DNA of 64,000 nt from Actinomadura_C alba (GTDB lineage Bacteria > Actinomycetota > Actinomycetes > Streptosporangiales > Streptosporangiaceae): positions 62,001 through 126,000 of the forward strand of contig NZ_BAAAOK010000040.1 of NCBI RefSeq assembly GCF_039530285.1. Direction: 5' to 3'. Every line of letters starts with the position of its first letter. The first letter of the stretch is position 1. The notes below the pieces were generated by a model. That model was not told where the DNA came from. It saw nothing but the letters and a program-made list of their open reading frames with translations, and searched no databases. This document shows positions 26,601 to 34,791 of this stretch, in pieces. The translations under genes were made by a program, and so were the position numbers.

Positions 26601-27698
26601 GTAGGTCCGCTCCTGGACCTGTGCGATCGTCTGGACCTTGCCAAGCGGGTTGGGGCTCCAGTTCATCCACTGGTCGGACCGCTTCCAGTTGAGCGACAGC
26701 CCCTTGTTCGCCGGGTGCTGGCGGTCGGTGAGGTCCACGGTGGCCTCTTGGACCCTGTCCTCCGCAGGAGGCCCGGTGGTGGGTCCGAACAGCCGCAGCT
26801 CCGCCAGCTGGATCAGGGGCTCACCGCTGTTCGCGGTGATGTCCAGCCGGTAGTACTGGTACGCCGTGCTGTTGTCGAACTTGTATTCCTTGGTCAGGAA
26901 CCGCTGAGCGAAGGTTTCCCCGGTCCGCTTGTCCAGGTCTTTCCAGCTCTGCCCGTCCTGCGAGCCCTGCAGCGTCCAGTCCTTCGGATCACGCCCGGTG
27001 AAGTCGTTGGCCGACGTCAACGCGTAGTGACCCACCGCGACCGGCTTCTCCAGCTTCGTCTCGACCCACCCGGTCCGCGCGAAGGTCAACCACTTGGTGT
27101 TGTTCTGCCCGTCTACCAGCTTTTCCTTGGTCTCGTTCGGCGGGTTGTCCGCGCTCGCCTTGATCTCCACCACCTTCTCGGGGGGCGGGAGACTGCCGGC
27201 GGGCCGGGTGCCGATCAGCTCGGTGAACCACGACGAGTCGGCCTGGGCGCGGGCGGCGTCATGGACGCCGACGAAGCCGCCGCCATCCCTGATGTACGCC
27301 TGGAACGCGGCCTCCTGGTTGGCGTTGAGCGTCACACCTTTGGCCGACAGGAACACAACCCCGCGGTAGTTCGTCAGGTTGTCGGCGGTGAAGACGCCCG
27401 GATCTTCGAACTCGTCAACGGAGAAGCCGTTCTCCTTGCCCAGTTCCTCGATCGCCGCCGCGGCGCGCTTGACCGGGTCGTCCTGCTTGTCGGCCGGTCC
27501 GTGGAAGACCATCACCTTGACCGCGGCGTCGTCGGTCGACGCCGGGTCGCCGGGTTTGGCATTCGCCTGCGCGCCAGGCGACACCGCCAGTCCCAGCACC
27601 AGCGCGACGCTCGACACCATGGTCATCGCACGGCGCCAGCTGGGCGTTCGGGGTCGCGGGATTAGGTCTCTTCGCGGGAAAAGGTCTCTTCGACCCAT
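23697..27698 (-). CDS. Giant secreted ThuA / F5-8 / GSDH-propeller / PKD / DUF1080 protein
   Basis: Exported protein of about 1333 aa. After a signal ending near SPGAQA come these domains. ThuA-like part 1 (about 60-180, VKVMVFHGPADKQDD, GGGFVGVHDAA). An F5/8 type C sugar-binding domain inserted into it (about 180-303). ThuA part 2 (about 313-420, PFHPISWCRDYDGGRSFYTG). A glucose/sorbosone-dehydrogenase-type beta-propeller (about 440-945; GLVGITLDPKFAQNGWVYAY, LNGKIIRIHPEPDGTY, RPEIYVMGVRNISRLAWD). A PKD domain (about 961-1033, WKWDFGDGS ... THTYANFGTY). A helical linker. A C-terminal DUF1080 (3-keto-disaccharide hydrolase) domain (about 1116-1333). ATG 27698 is chosen for AAGGAG 6 nt upstream. 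It likely processes oxidised sugars outside the cell; the exact reaction is inference. Confidence 0.88.
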   Translation of the reverse strand: MGRRDLFPRRDLIPRPRTPSWRRAMTMVSSVALVLGLAVSPGAQANAKPGDPASTDDAAVKVMVFHGPADKQDDPVKRAAAAIEELGKENGFSVDEFEDPGVFTADNLTNYRGVVFLSAKGVTLNANQEAAFQAYIRDGGGFVGVHDAARAQADSSWFTELIGTRPAGSLPPPEKVVEIKASADNPPNETKEKLVDGQNNTKWLTFARTGWVETKLEKPVAVGHYALTSANDFTGRDPKDWTLQGSQDGQSWKDLDKRTGETFAQRFLTKEYKFDNSTAYQYYRLDITANSGEPLIQLAELRLFGPTTGPPAEDRVQEATVDLTDRQHPANKGLSLNWKRSDQWMNWSPNPLGKVQTIAQVQERTYNAGLAGNGPFHPISWCRDYDGGRSFYTGMGRTEASYTTDKQFKSHLAGGIRWATGLVRGDCQATIGSNYKIERLTAQNQSGQLDQIGEPHGLTIAPDGKVFYIGKAACPSGPIADWNNPKVGLGCGTIHQWDPKTKQPKLLTTLEVMGNRGSGDELVKNEEGLVGITLDPKFAQNGWVYAYWMPHESIDRDKRIGKRTVSRFTYDAAKQSIDQGTRKDLLKWDTQIHSCCHSGGGMTFDKQGNLYIGSGDSNSSGGSSGYSGNNWTQDYKGISFQDARRTSGNTNDLNGKIIRIHPEPDGTYTVPKGNLFTGNEEGGGKTRPEIYVMGVRNISRLAWDNKNDWLTAAWVGPDAGAPSETWGPAKYENATIITSAGNQGWPYCMGNKQPYRDRSNVDATQPAGWYDCDNLKNTSPRNTGLVDIPPARHNMIWYSPQGGGPVYPKRTDGSGLPTYKLGDETFTEPYVTGGCQAVMNGPTYHRSEVDTGSGVAWPAHWDNKWFLGDECAPNRVAMTVDKKDVPNGQPAFAEDLRSIIQSGGGTTQLQSWMDAKFGPDGALYMLDYASGFFSLHSNQKLIRITYNGGPATPNPSEAAVRAVQESTPKTMAFSAAKAGGVSWKWDFGDGSQPSTEANPTHTYANFGTYHATLTVKYADGEVATGKIDVKVGCSAPDARKTVRLLDTDTGVANRQVGGGCTINDLIDDERSWPNHGQFVSHLNDLVNQFRKDGVIDNKEASTLKTAGANSEIGKTNGYESIFDGTPWSLQGWSQAPSGKFDLQKDGTIRSSGGLGMLWYSKKAYADFSVRLQFRDSSAGETRANSGVFVRFPDPRTPLDQRPTGSCGTVGSARTSPAWVAIYCGHEVQIYDGDTGEPQKTGSIYNFKSQGLDKAGATPKGQWNDYEVRVVGQHYTIIRNGVVINEFDNTPGKQSSRAGDPPTDLRQFISGFIGLQNHGNADLIDLRNIRVREL

Positions 27699-28497
27699 CG
27701 TCGCTCCTTCGTTCGAGGGCCACAACGGCACCTTGCGGAAGAGTTGTCAGCCAGTTGCGGTGGTCACCGCGCTTGCCGATGTCGGGGGTGGCGCCGACCT
27801 TGTCGGTGGCCTCCTCCTCGCGCTGGTCGATCGCTCCCTGGGCCGGCAGCGCTGCTGCGACAGTGCGACCGGTGCGTGCTGCCGACGACGGTGAACTCGA
27901 TCGCCGTGGCGCTGCCGAGGTACTCGCCCGGCGCGATGTCGTTTCCGCTCACCACGGCAGACGTCTCCGGCGGCGTGGTATGGCCCGCTGAGGATGAGGG
28001 CCCCACCGGGAGTGGCTGTCCGGATGTGGTCAGGCCGGGTGAGGCGGCTGTCGGCCTGGGCGGGATTCTTCGAAACACCGCGACGCCTTTCGCAGACTTG
28101 CGGACGGTTGCGCGTGCAGCTGCCCGCAGCTCATGTCGGGCAGGCGGCGGACTCAGGGGGGCGGGGCAGCGGAGTCGGGGGTGGGGGGGTCGGACTCGTT
28201 AAGCCGAAGGCATTGATGGTGCCTGCGGTCACCTCAGTGCAATAGGTCTGGGCGGATCTTGCGCCGCTTTCGATCAGGTGTCAAGAACTATCGCCTCAAA
28301 AAGTAGAACTTTGTTAGGCATCTAGAGAAAGTCCCTACTGGACTGCTACCGTGAGCCCGCTTTAGCCCTGTATGCACTACTTCTGCCATCCGGATTCGAG
28401 ATCCCGACCCACGTCGTTCAGGCCGACTTGCCGCCGGCTTCACGGACAGCTGCAGCTCGCCTCACTCGGGTGGGGCGCCGTCACCGATTGGGGAACC
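27699..28497. other. Divergent intergenic region between ThuA gene and laccase gene
   Basis: About 800 bp with no supported gene; the frames present lack family motifs. It should contain the promoters of both divergent secreted-protein genes. A G-rich tract lies at 28158-28192. Confidence 0.45.
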
Positions 28498-29487
28498 ATG
28501 ACCGAGGTAGGCAGAGGCGTACCGCGACGCGCGTTGTCCCGGCGCGCCTTCACCACGGCCGCGACAACCGCCGCGTTCACTCCGTTCATCGCGTCGGCTC
28601 AGGCCGCCGCGCCGCCGTCCGAGAAGACCGCCAACAAGCCCGACGGCGGCACCCGCCGCATCACCCTGTATGCAGAGAAGCTGCCGGACGGCCAGCTGGG
28701 CTACGGCCTGGAGCCCGGCAAGGCCACGATCCCCGGTCCGCTCATCGAGATGGTCGAGGGCGAGACCCTCGAAATCGAGATGGTCAACAATCTGGACGTC
28801 ACCGCCAGCCTGCATGTGCACGGAGTGGACTACGACAACGCCAACGACGGCACGAGGATGACCAACAGCGTGGTGGAGCCGGGCGAACGGCGCACCTACA
28901 CCTGGCGCACCCACGCCCCGGGCCGCCGTCCCGGCGGCTCCATCGAGCCCGGCAGCGCCGGCTATTGGCACTACCACGACCACGTCGTGGGGACCGACCA
29001 CGGCACGGGCGGGATCCGAAGGGGGCTCTACGGGCCGCTGGTGGTCCGCCGGAAGGGCGATGTGCTGCCGGACAAGCAGTTCACCGTCGTCTTCAACGAC
29101 ATGAATATCAACAACCGCAAGGCCCATGAGGCACCCGATTTCGTCGCGAAGATCGGCGAGCGTGTGGAGTTCATCGTGATCACCCACGGGGACTTCTTCC
29201 ACACGTTCCACATCCACGGACACCGCTGGGCCGACAACCGCACCGGTCTGCTGGAAGGCCCACAGGACCCGAGCCGGATCATCGACACCAAGATCACCGG
29301 ACCGGCGGAGTCGTTCGGCTTCCAGGTGATCGCCGGCGAGCGCGTCGGGCCCGGGCATTGGATGTACCACTGTCACGTCCAGAGCCATTCCGACATGGGG
29401 ATGGCCGGGGTGTTCCATGTGACCGACGCGGACGGGAACATGCCGCCGGGCCACCCCATGCCCGGTCACTCCGGCATGTCGCACTGA
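28498..29487 (+). CDS. Small laccase-type (two-domain) multicopper oxidase, Tat-exported
   Basis: Copper oxidase (about 329 aa) coupling substrate oxidation to reduction of O2 to water. A twin-arginine signal (LSRRAFTTAATTAAF) is followed by two cupredoxin domains. The copper motifs are all present: HVHGVDY near 107, WHYHDH near 157, HTFHIHGHRW near 235, and HCHVQSHSDMGM near 292 (type 1 plus trinuclear ligands). Length and the two-domain plan match Streptomyces small laccases, which work as trimers. ATG 28498 is taken because the Tat signal starts right after it; an in-frame ATG at 28372 would bury the signal. It is flanked by the secreted sugar-processing proteins and could feed or consume their redox equivalents. 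Confidence 0.92.
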   Translation: MTEVGRGVPRRALSRRAFTTAATTAAFTPFIASAQAAAPPSEKTANKPDGGTRRITLYAEKLPDGQLGYGLEPGKATIPGPLIEMVEGETLEIEMVNNLDVTASLHVHGVDYDNANDGTRMTNSVVEPGERRTYTWRTHAPGRRPGGSIEPGSAGYWHYHDHVVGTDHGTGGIRRGLYGPLVVRRKGDVLPDKQFTVVFNDMNINNRKAHEAPDFVAKIGERVEFIVITHGDFFHTFHIHGHRWADNRTGLLEGPQDPSRIIDTKITGPAESFGFQVIAGERVGPGHWMYHCHVQSHSDMGMAGVFHVTDADGNMPPGHPMPGHSGMSH

Positions 29488-29835
29488 CGCCGTCTCTCCG
29501 CCCCGGCATCACCGGGCCGAGACATGCCAAGCCGTACACCTGCACGGCGAACGACGTGAGTCGCGCATACGACCGAACATCGGTTTACCCCCATGGGAGC
29601 CGTAGAGGACAACAGTTCTCCCCCGGTGCGCGCTCCCGCTGCTCCCGCCGGAGCAGCGGGAGCAGCCGCGGCAGGCGAGCCGGACGCCATCTCCCTTCTC
29701 GGCCCCACCCACGAGGATCGCCGCACGGACCGCGGGGTCGGCGAGGATCTGAGCGAACGTCGGATCAAGGCCCGGGTAAACGGAGCCTGCCCTTTGAGGG
29801 ACCCCTTGACCGTCGCCCCATCTTCTGTTTACCTC
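29488..29835. other. Gap between laccase and PA14/DUF1080 genes
   Basis: No supported gene. It contains a strong hairpin at 29632-29663 and leads into the LacI-type operators at 29836-29865. Confidence 0.5.
29632..29663 (+). terminator. Hairpin, probable terminator of the laccase gene
   Basis: A 14-bp perfect stem (GCTCCCGCTGCTCC at 29632-29645 with 29650-29663) and 4-nt loop CGCC, 144 bp after the stop. Confidence 0.6.
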
Positions 29836-29865
29836 GAAAGCACTTTCCTGGGAAAGCGCTTACCC
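29836..29865. promoter_or_regulatory. Tandem LacI-family operators
   Basis: Two palindromes, GAAAGCACTTTC (29836-29847) and GGGAAAGCGCTTACCC (29850-29865), have centres 16 bp apart and lie 57 bp before the next ATG. The AAGCGCTT core is the classic LacI/GalR-type catabolic operator. No lacI-type gene is in the window. Confidence 0.6.
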
Positions 29866-29922
29866 GACTCGTTGATCCTGATCACACTTCCGTTCGAGGT
29901 CCCCCAGTCACTGTGAGGGAAG

Positions 29923-32900
29923 ATGGATCACAGCACCCCCCCGATCACCAGCCGGCCGGCACGCAGGCGACGGTGGCTTGGCGTGGCCGCCGCAGCCGCC
30001 GCGTTGCTCCTGCCGCTCGTGTCGACGCCGGTCCCCGTCCACGCGTCCGCCCAAGCCGACATTCCGGCCCAGGAACCAGGCGTGACGCTGCGCGTGTTCG
30101 ACGTGCAGGTGCCCCTGAACGACTACTGCACGCTCAAACCAGGCCAGACACCCAACATCGACAAGCTGATGCCGACGATCGACTGGTCGACCACCGCGCA
30201 CTTCGGGTTCACGGACCGGTTCGTCACCGAGGTAAGCGGTTACCTGAACATATCCACCGCCGGGACCTACGACTTCCGGCTCACCAGCGACGACGGCGCA
30301 CGGTTCTTGCTCGACGGCACCCAGGTGATCAACCACCCCGGCCGCCACGGCGCCACCCCGAAGGACGGCGCGATCGAACTGACCGCGGGCTACCACGCGC
30401 TGCGCATCGACCACTTCGACGCCGACTTCGACCAACGGCTGAAGCTCGAGTGGCGGCCGCCGGGCGCGGCCGGTTATACCCTCGTACCGAACTCGGTGCT
30501 GAGCACCGACGCCGACGTCGTGCGGGTCACCTCGCCCGGCCGCAAGCAGTGCGAGGGCGTCACCGACGCCCCTGGCGACGGTCTGCCGCTGACCGGTGTA
30601 CACCCGGACTACACGCTGACGAACCTACGCCCGGACGGCTTCGAGCCGCAGGTCACCGGCATGGACTGGCTGCCGGACGGCCGGCTGGCCATCGCCACCT
30701 GGGGCGGTGACCGGGAGACCGTGATCGGCTCGGTGTATCTGCTCGACGGCGTCACCGGCAACACCGACCCGACCAAGGTGACCATGAAGCGGATCGCCCA
30801 CGACCTGCGGGAACCGATGGGGCTCAAGTACGTCGACGGCACCATCTACGTGTCCGAGAAGCACCAGCTGACCGCGCTCATCGACAAGACCGGTGACGAG
30901 GTCGCCGACGAGTACCGCAAGATCGCGACCTGGCCGTTCGGCGGCAACTACCACGAGTTCGCGTTCGGCCTGCTGTACAGGGACGGGTACTTCTACATCT
31001 CCACGGGCATCGCGATGGTCCCCGGTGGCGCGACCGCCGACCCGCAGCCCGTACCCAACCGCGGCAGCACCCTCAAGGTCAACAAGCGCACGGGTGAAGT
31101 GTCCTATGTGGCCGGTGGGCTGCGCACGCCCAACGGCCTCGGCTGGGGGCCGGAGGACGACATCTTCGTCACCGACAACCAGGGCATGTACCTGCCGGCG
31201 TCGAAGCTGTTGCGGATCAAGCAGGGCGCCTTCTACAACCACTACACCAACCCGAGTGGCCCGTACGACAGCCAGCCGGTGACCGAACCCGTGCTCTGGT
31301 TGCCGCACAACGAGATCTCCAACTCGCCGAGCAACCCGATCGTGCTGCCCAACGGCGTGTTCAAGGGCCAGATGGTGTTCGGCGACGTGACCTACGGCGG
31401 CCTGCAACGCGCATACCTGGAGAAGGTCGCCGGCGAGTACCAGGGCGCCGTGTTCCGCATGACTCAGGGGCTCGAGTCCGGGGTGAGCCGGATCAGCCTC
31501 GGCCCGGACGGCGCGATCTACACTGGTGGCATCGGCTGGGCGGGCAACTGGGGCCAGGCCGGCAAGCTCAAGTACGGCCTGCAGAAGCTCAGTCTCAACG
31601 GCGCCGACGCGTTCGACATCCACAAGATGCGGGCCATCAGTGGCGGCTTCGAACTCGAGTACACGCAGCCGCTGTCCGACGAGACCGCGCAGGACCTCGC
31701 CGCCAAGTACAAGGCCGCACAGTGGCGGTACGTGCCGACGCCCCAGTACGGCGGCCCGAAGGTCGACGAGGAGACCCTCGACGTCACCTCGGCGACGCTG
31801 TCGAAGGACCGCAAGAAGGTGACGCTGAAGATCGCGGACCTGAAGCCGGGCCGCGTGGTGTACGTGCACTCGCCGCGCCCGTTCGACTCGGCGTCCGGTG
31901 AGGAGCTGTGGAGCACCGAGGCGTGGTACACGCTCAACCGGCTGCCCGACGGCACGGTGGCGCCGCCCGAGTACGAGGCGGAGTCCGCCAAGTTGGCCGG
32001 CGGGGCCGGGTGGAACACCAACCACACCGGCTACTCGGGCGCCGGTTTCGTCGACCGCAACTGGGCACCGGGCAGCAGCACCACGTTCGCCGTCCGCACC
32101 GACCGGGGTGGCCGCCACGACATCGCACTGCGGTACTCGAACGGCCCGAACCCGAGCCCCAACCCGGTATCGAAGTCGATGAGCCTGTACGTCAACGGCA
32201 AGAAGGAGAAGCAGATCTGGCTCGCCGCCACCGGCAGCTGGGACAAGTGGGCGACCCAGGTGGAGACGGTGAAGCTGCGCCCTGGCGCGAACACCATCTC
32301 CTACGTCTACGAGCCGACCGACACCGGACACGTGAACCTGGACAAGATCACGGTGAGGCCGACGAAGCGGGTCGCACTGTTCAACGGCGCCGACCTCAAC
32401 GCGTGGGAGACGACGTCCGGCGGCCCGGCGACGTGGCCTGTGGCGAACGGGTCGATGGAGTCGTTCGGCGGTGACATCCGCACGAAGGAACGGTTCGGCG
32501 ACTTCCGCATGCACGTCGAGTGGTATGAGCCGGACTACCCGCCGGAGGTCACCGGGCAGGCCCGCGGCAACAGTGGCGTGTACATCTACGAGAGCTACGA
32601 ACTGCAGGTGCTGGAGTCCTACGGGCGACCCCCGGAGCTCAACGGCGCCGGTTCCATCTATCTGAAGAAGGCGCCGGACGTGAACGCGGCGCGGCCGACC
32701 GGCACGTGGCAGACGTACGACATCAAGTTCCGCGCGGCGCGCTGGGACAGTTCGGGGAAGAAGGTGGAGAACGCGCGGATGACCGTGTGGTGGAACGGAA
32801 CGCTGGTGCACAACAACGTGGCCATCGACGGCCCGACCGGCGCGGGCAAACGGGAAGACCCGGCCCCGGGCCAGATCAAGCTACAGGACCACGGCGACCC

Positions 32901-32946
32901 CGGCGCCAACCCACGATTCCGCAACATCTGGATCGAACGGCTCTGA
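29923..32946 (+). CDS. Secreted PA14 / beta-propeller / CBM / DUF1080 protein
   Basis: Exported protein (1007 aa) with a signal ending near PVPVHASAQA. Domains in order: PA14 (about 52-182, YDFRLTSDDGARFLLDG); a sorbosone-dehydrogenase-like six-bladed propeller (about 215-590, PQVTGMDWLPDGRLAIATWG, YVAGGLRTPNGLGWGPEDDI); an Ig-like strand region; a CBM6/CBM35-like galactose-binding domain (about 684-811, EYEAESAKLAGGAGWN); and DUF1080 (about 816-1007, VALFNGADLNAWETTSGG ... ARGNSGVYIYESYELQVLES), the domain now associated with 3-keto-disaccharide hydrolysis. Start ATG 29923 follows GAGGGAAG. The LacI-type operators just upstream indicate sugar-controlled expression. It shares propeller plus DUF1080 with the gene at 23697, so the two may act on related substrates. 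Confidence 0.88.
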   Translation: MDHSTPPITSRPARRRRWLGVAAAAAALLLPLVSTPVPVHASAQADIPAQEPGVTLRVFDVQVPLNDYCTLKPGQTPNIDKLMPTIDWSTTAHFGFTDRFVTEVSGYLNISTAGTYDFRLTSDDGARFLLDGTQVINHPGRHGATPKDGAIELTAGYHALRIDHFDADFDQRLKLEWRPPGAAGYTLVPNSVLSTDADVVRVTSPGRKQCEGVTDAPGDGLPLTGVHPDYTLTNLRPDGFEPQVTGMDWLPDGRLAIATWGGDRETVIGSVYLLDGVTGNTDPTKVTMKRIAHDLREPMGLKYVDGTIYVSEKHQLTALIDKTGDEVADEYRKIATWPFGGNYHEFAFGLLYRDGYFYISTGIAMVPGGATADPQPVPNRGSTLKVNKRTGEVSYVAGGLRTPNGLGWGPEDDIFVTDNQGMYLPASKLLRIKQGAFYNHYTNPSGPYDSQPVTEPVLWLPHNEISNSPSNPIVLPNGVFKGQMVFGDVTYGGLQRAYLEKVAGEYQGAVFRMTQGLESGVSRISLGPDGAIYTGGIGWAGNWGQAGKLKYGLQKLSLNGADAFDIHKMRAISGGFELEYTQPLSDETAQDLAAKYKAAQWRYVPTPQYGGPKVDEETLDVTSATLSKDRKKVTLKIADLKPGRVVYVHSPRPFDSASGEELWSTEAWYTLNRLPDGTVAPPEYEAESAKLAGGAGWNTNHTGYSGAGFVDRNWAPGSSTTFAVRTDRGGRHDIALRYSNGPNPSPNPVSKSMSLYVNGKKEKQIWLAATGSWDKWATQVETVKLRPGANTISYVYEPTDTGHVNLDKITVRPTKRVALFNGADLNAWETTSGGPATWPVANGSMESFGGDIRTKERFGDFRMHVEWYEPDYPPEVTGQARGNSGVYIYESYELQVLESYGRPPELNGAGSIYLKKAPDVNAARPTGTWQTYDIKFRAARWDSSGKKVENARMTVWWNGTLVHNNVAIDGPTGAGKREDPAPGQIKLQDHGDPGANPRFRNIWIERL

Positions 32947-32974
32947 CACCGAGCCGCTGACACCGCGAGGGTGG

Positions 32975-33010
32975 CCCTTGCGACGCCCGGCGTCGCAAGG
33001 GTTTCCCTTT
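32975..33010 (+). terminator. Intrinsic terminator of the PA14/DUF1080 gene
   Basis: A 12-bp perfect stem (CCCTTGCGACGC with GCGTCGCAAGGG, 32975-33001) with a 3-nt loop, followed by TTTCCCTTT, 29 bp after the stop. Confidence 0.8.
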
Positions 33011-33269
33011 CACGCCACCAAGCACCCGGACCACAGCGGCCCTCCCCAGACCATCGCCTGAAGGGTGTCAGCCGCATTCCGATCAAACTGTGCACGATGG
33101 ACGTGTGGGGTATGGATACTCGATTACGGCTGCTGACCAGTGCTTTCTTCCTTCGTCTACGCTGCGGGCCCGTACTGGCAGCGCTCCGCCCTACCGCTTG
33201 AACGGCGGCGTGTTAACGAGCGATCTTCCCTGTGGGAAGATGTCGCCATGAACGTGCCTCGAAGGGGAC
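33011..33269. other. Intergenic region with a small hairpin
   Basis: ATCTTCCC/GGGAAGAT forms an 8-bp stem with a 3-nt loop at 33223-33241. It stands just before an 11-codon frame (33248-33280, MNVPRRGRAS) that overlaps the GTG of the next gene. This could be a leader arrangement or chance. Confidence 0.3.
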
Positions 33270-33686
33270 GTGCCTCGTAGGACGCCCGCATCGCTTCGGC
33301 CCCGCCGGCACCCCTTGCACAGCCCCTGGGTTTGGGACAGCCCCTGGATTCGCTACCGCGATGTTCCCGGGCTGTCGGGTCCGGCCAATGCCGCCATCCG
33401 ACAGTTGGAACGACAGCGACTGGTACCCGGCTTGGTATCTGTTGCCGTGAGCCTATGGTCGGCGCACGTCCACGCAAGCCCTCGTCGTTGGCGACCATGG
33501 GAAGCGGAATTCACTTGCACTTGCTGCCGTGAGCAATGCATTTCCTGGGCCCGGGACCAGCTAGAAGAAGCCCTGGTCATGCTACCGGCACATGCTGCCC
33601 ACGAGCTTCGGGCCGTGGTCGAGCAGCTGGACGAGACATATCGTCGCCGGTGTTGGACCACGGCTGGTCCTACCGAGCATGGATGA
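33270..33686 (+). CDS. Hypothetical cysteine-containing protein
   Basis: 138 aa, no recognised family. It has an arginine-rich start (PRRTPASLRPRRHP), a tryptophan-rich middle (SPWVWDSPWIRYRDVPGLSG), a C-x-C-C...C cluster in FTCTCCREQCISWARDQLEE that could bind a metal, and the helix VMLPAHAAHELRAVVEQLDE. Composition and third-position GC look coding, but GTG 33270 has only a weak GGGG site upstream. I think it more likely real than not. Confidence 0.48.
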   Translation: MPRRTPASLRPRRHPLHSPWVWDSPWIRYRDVPGLSGPANAAIRQLERQRLVPGLVSVAVSLWSAHVHASPRRWRPWEAEFTCTCCREQCISWARDQLEEALVMLPAHAAHELRAVVEQLDETYRRRCWTTAGPTEHG

Positions 33687-33851
33687 GTGCCTGTACCGGC
33701 AAAGTTGGATTTCGTGACGGCGGGAAATGGTTTGACCCCCTTCAGGACATGAGTAGATGATCAGGGCCTACATTTCTGGATTTCGCGGTCGGCCGTCGCC
33801 CACGTGCACTGCCCGCTGCTTCGGTTCGCAGGCGGATGGCGGGAGAGCAAG

Positions 33852-34577
33852 ATGGCATGGCAGCAGTCCGGCGGATACTCCTACCCATCCCCGTATCACG
33901 GAGACGGCCGCCCCGGTCCAGCGGTGCTGGCGCCCGTACGTGGGCTCTCGATCGGTGCCGTGCTGGGACTGTGCCTGTCCGCTGCCGTCCAGTTGACCTA
34001 CATCGGCGTCAACGTGTGGCGCTACGTGCTCGCCGGGCGAGTGGAGAACGGCGAGGAGGTCAGCCCCTCCGTCCTGGACAGGCACGACGCCGTGTACGAA
34101 GCCGTCACCTTCACGGTGATCGGGGCCACCGTGCTCACCGCCGTGCCGTTCATCATCTGGCTGTTCCGCGTACGGGCCAACGCGGAAGTGATCAGCGACA
34201 GACCCCACCGCTGGGGCAGGCCGTGGCTGGTCTTCTCCTGGGTCGTGCCGTTCGCGAACCTGTGGTGGCCGAAGCGGCTGGTCGATGACATCTGGCTTGC
34301 GAGCGACCCGCGATTCGTCGATGCGCCAGAGTCGAAGCGGTCGTGGCTGGTCCGTGGCTGGTGGCTCTCGTGGGTCCTCTACCTGATCATGGGCCGTGTC
34401 GTCGCTCAGATGCAGGATCGCTCGTCCGACGCCGCCACGCTCCAGAACACGGCGACCGGCGTGATGGTCGTGGCGTCCATGGGCGTCATCGCGGCGGTGC
34501 TCGCGGCTCTGGTCGTACTCCGCCTCAGCGAGCTCCAAGAAGTCCGAGGGCGGGAACTGGCGGCCATGGTCGGCTGA
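33852..34577 (+). CDS. DUF4328-family membrane protein
   Basis: 241 aa, with a glycine/proline/tyrosine-rich N-terminus and about five to six membrane helices (IGAVLGLCLSAAVQLTYIGV; FTVIGATVLTAVPFIIWLF; WLVFSWVVPFANLWWPKRLV; WWLSWVLYLIMG; a C-terminal VVASMGVIAAVLAALVVLRL). The FxWVVPxxNLWWPxxxxxDIW segment is the hallmark of DUF4328. ATG 33852 is chosen for GGGAGA just upstream and the typical N-terminus. The function is unknown in the family, and it appears monocistronic. Confidence 0.85.
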   Translation: MAWQQSGGYSYPSPYHGDGRPGPAVLAPVRGLSIGAVLGLCLSAAVQLTYIGVNVWRYVLAGRVENGEEVSPSVLDRHDAVYEAVTFTVIGATVLTAVPFIIWLFRVRANAEVISDRPHRWGRPWLVFSWVVPFANLWWPKRLVDDIWLASDPRFVDAPESKRSWLVRGWWLSWVLYLIMGRVVAQMQDRSSDAATLQNTATGVMVVASMGVIAAVLAALVVLRLSELQEVRGRELAAMVG

Positions 34578-34791
34578 CGCACACCTGACCCGGTCCGGAC
34601 ACCACCGGCCAGCATGGCTCGGTGCCGGACACGTCGGACCCGGGACCGACCCCGAACACGGCCGGTCCGCGCACCGAGGTCATCCGACGTCGGCGTTCAG
34701 ATTCTGATCGGGGTGGCCTGCGCCGAAACGATGCGCCATGCGCCCTGTTCCTTCACCACGACGTAGTGTGCGTGCCGAAACTTCATCCATG
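34578..34791. other. Intergenic stretch after the DUF4328 gene
   Basis: Nothing recognisable; it leads into a transposase remnant on the opposite strand. Confidence 0.4.

Noticed and set aside
23547..27665. A 1372-aa plus-strand open frame opposite the ThuA/DUF1080 gene
   Set aside because: It is arginine-, valine- and glycine-rich, has no domain, and mirrors the minus-strand gene, whose domains are clear. It is a shadow frame of GC-rich coding DNA.
30625..32811. A 728-aa minus-strand open frame opposite the PA14/DUF1080 gene
   Set aside because: Low-complexity composition, no motif, and it lies entirely inside a well-supported gene on the other strand.
20709..32946. A biosynthetic gene cluster built around the laccase
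   Set aside because: No PKS, NRPS, terpene or RiPP core gene is present; the neighbours are secreted carbohydrate-type proteins.
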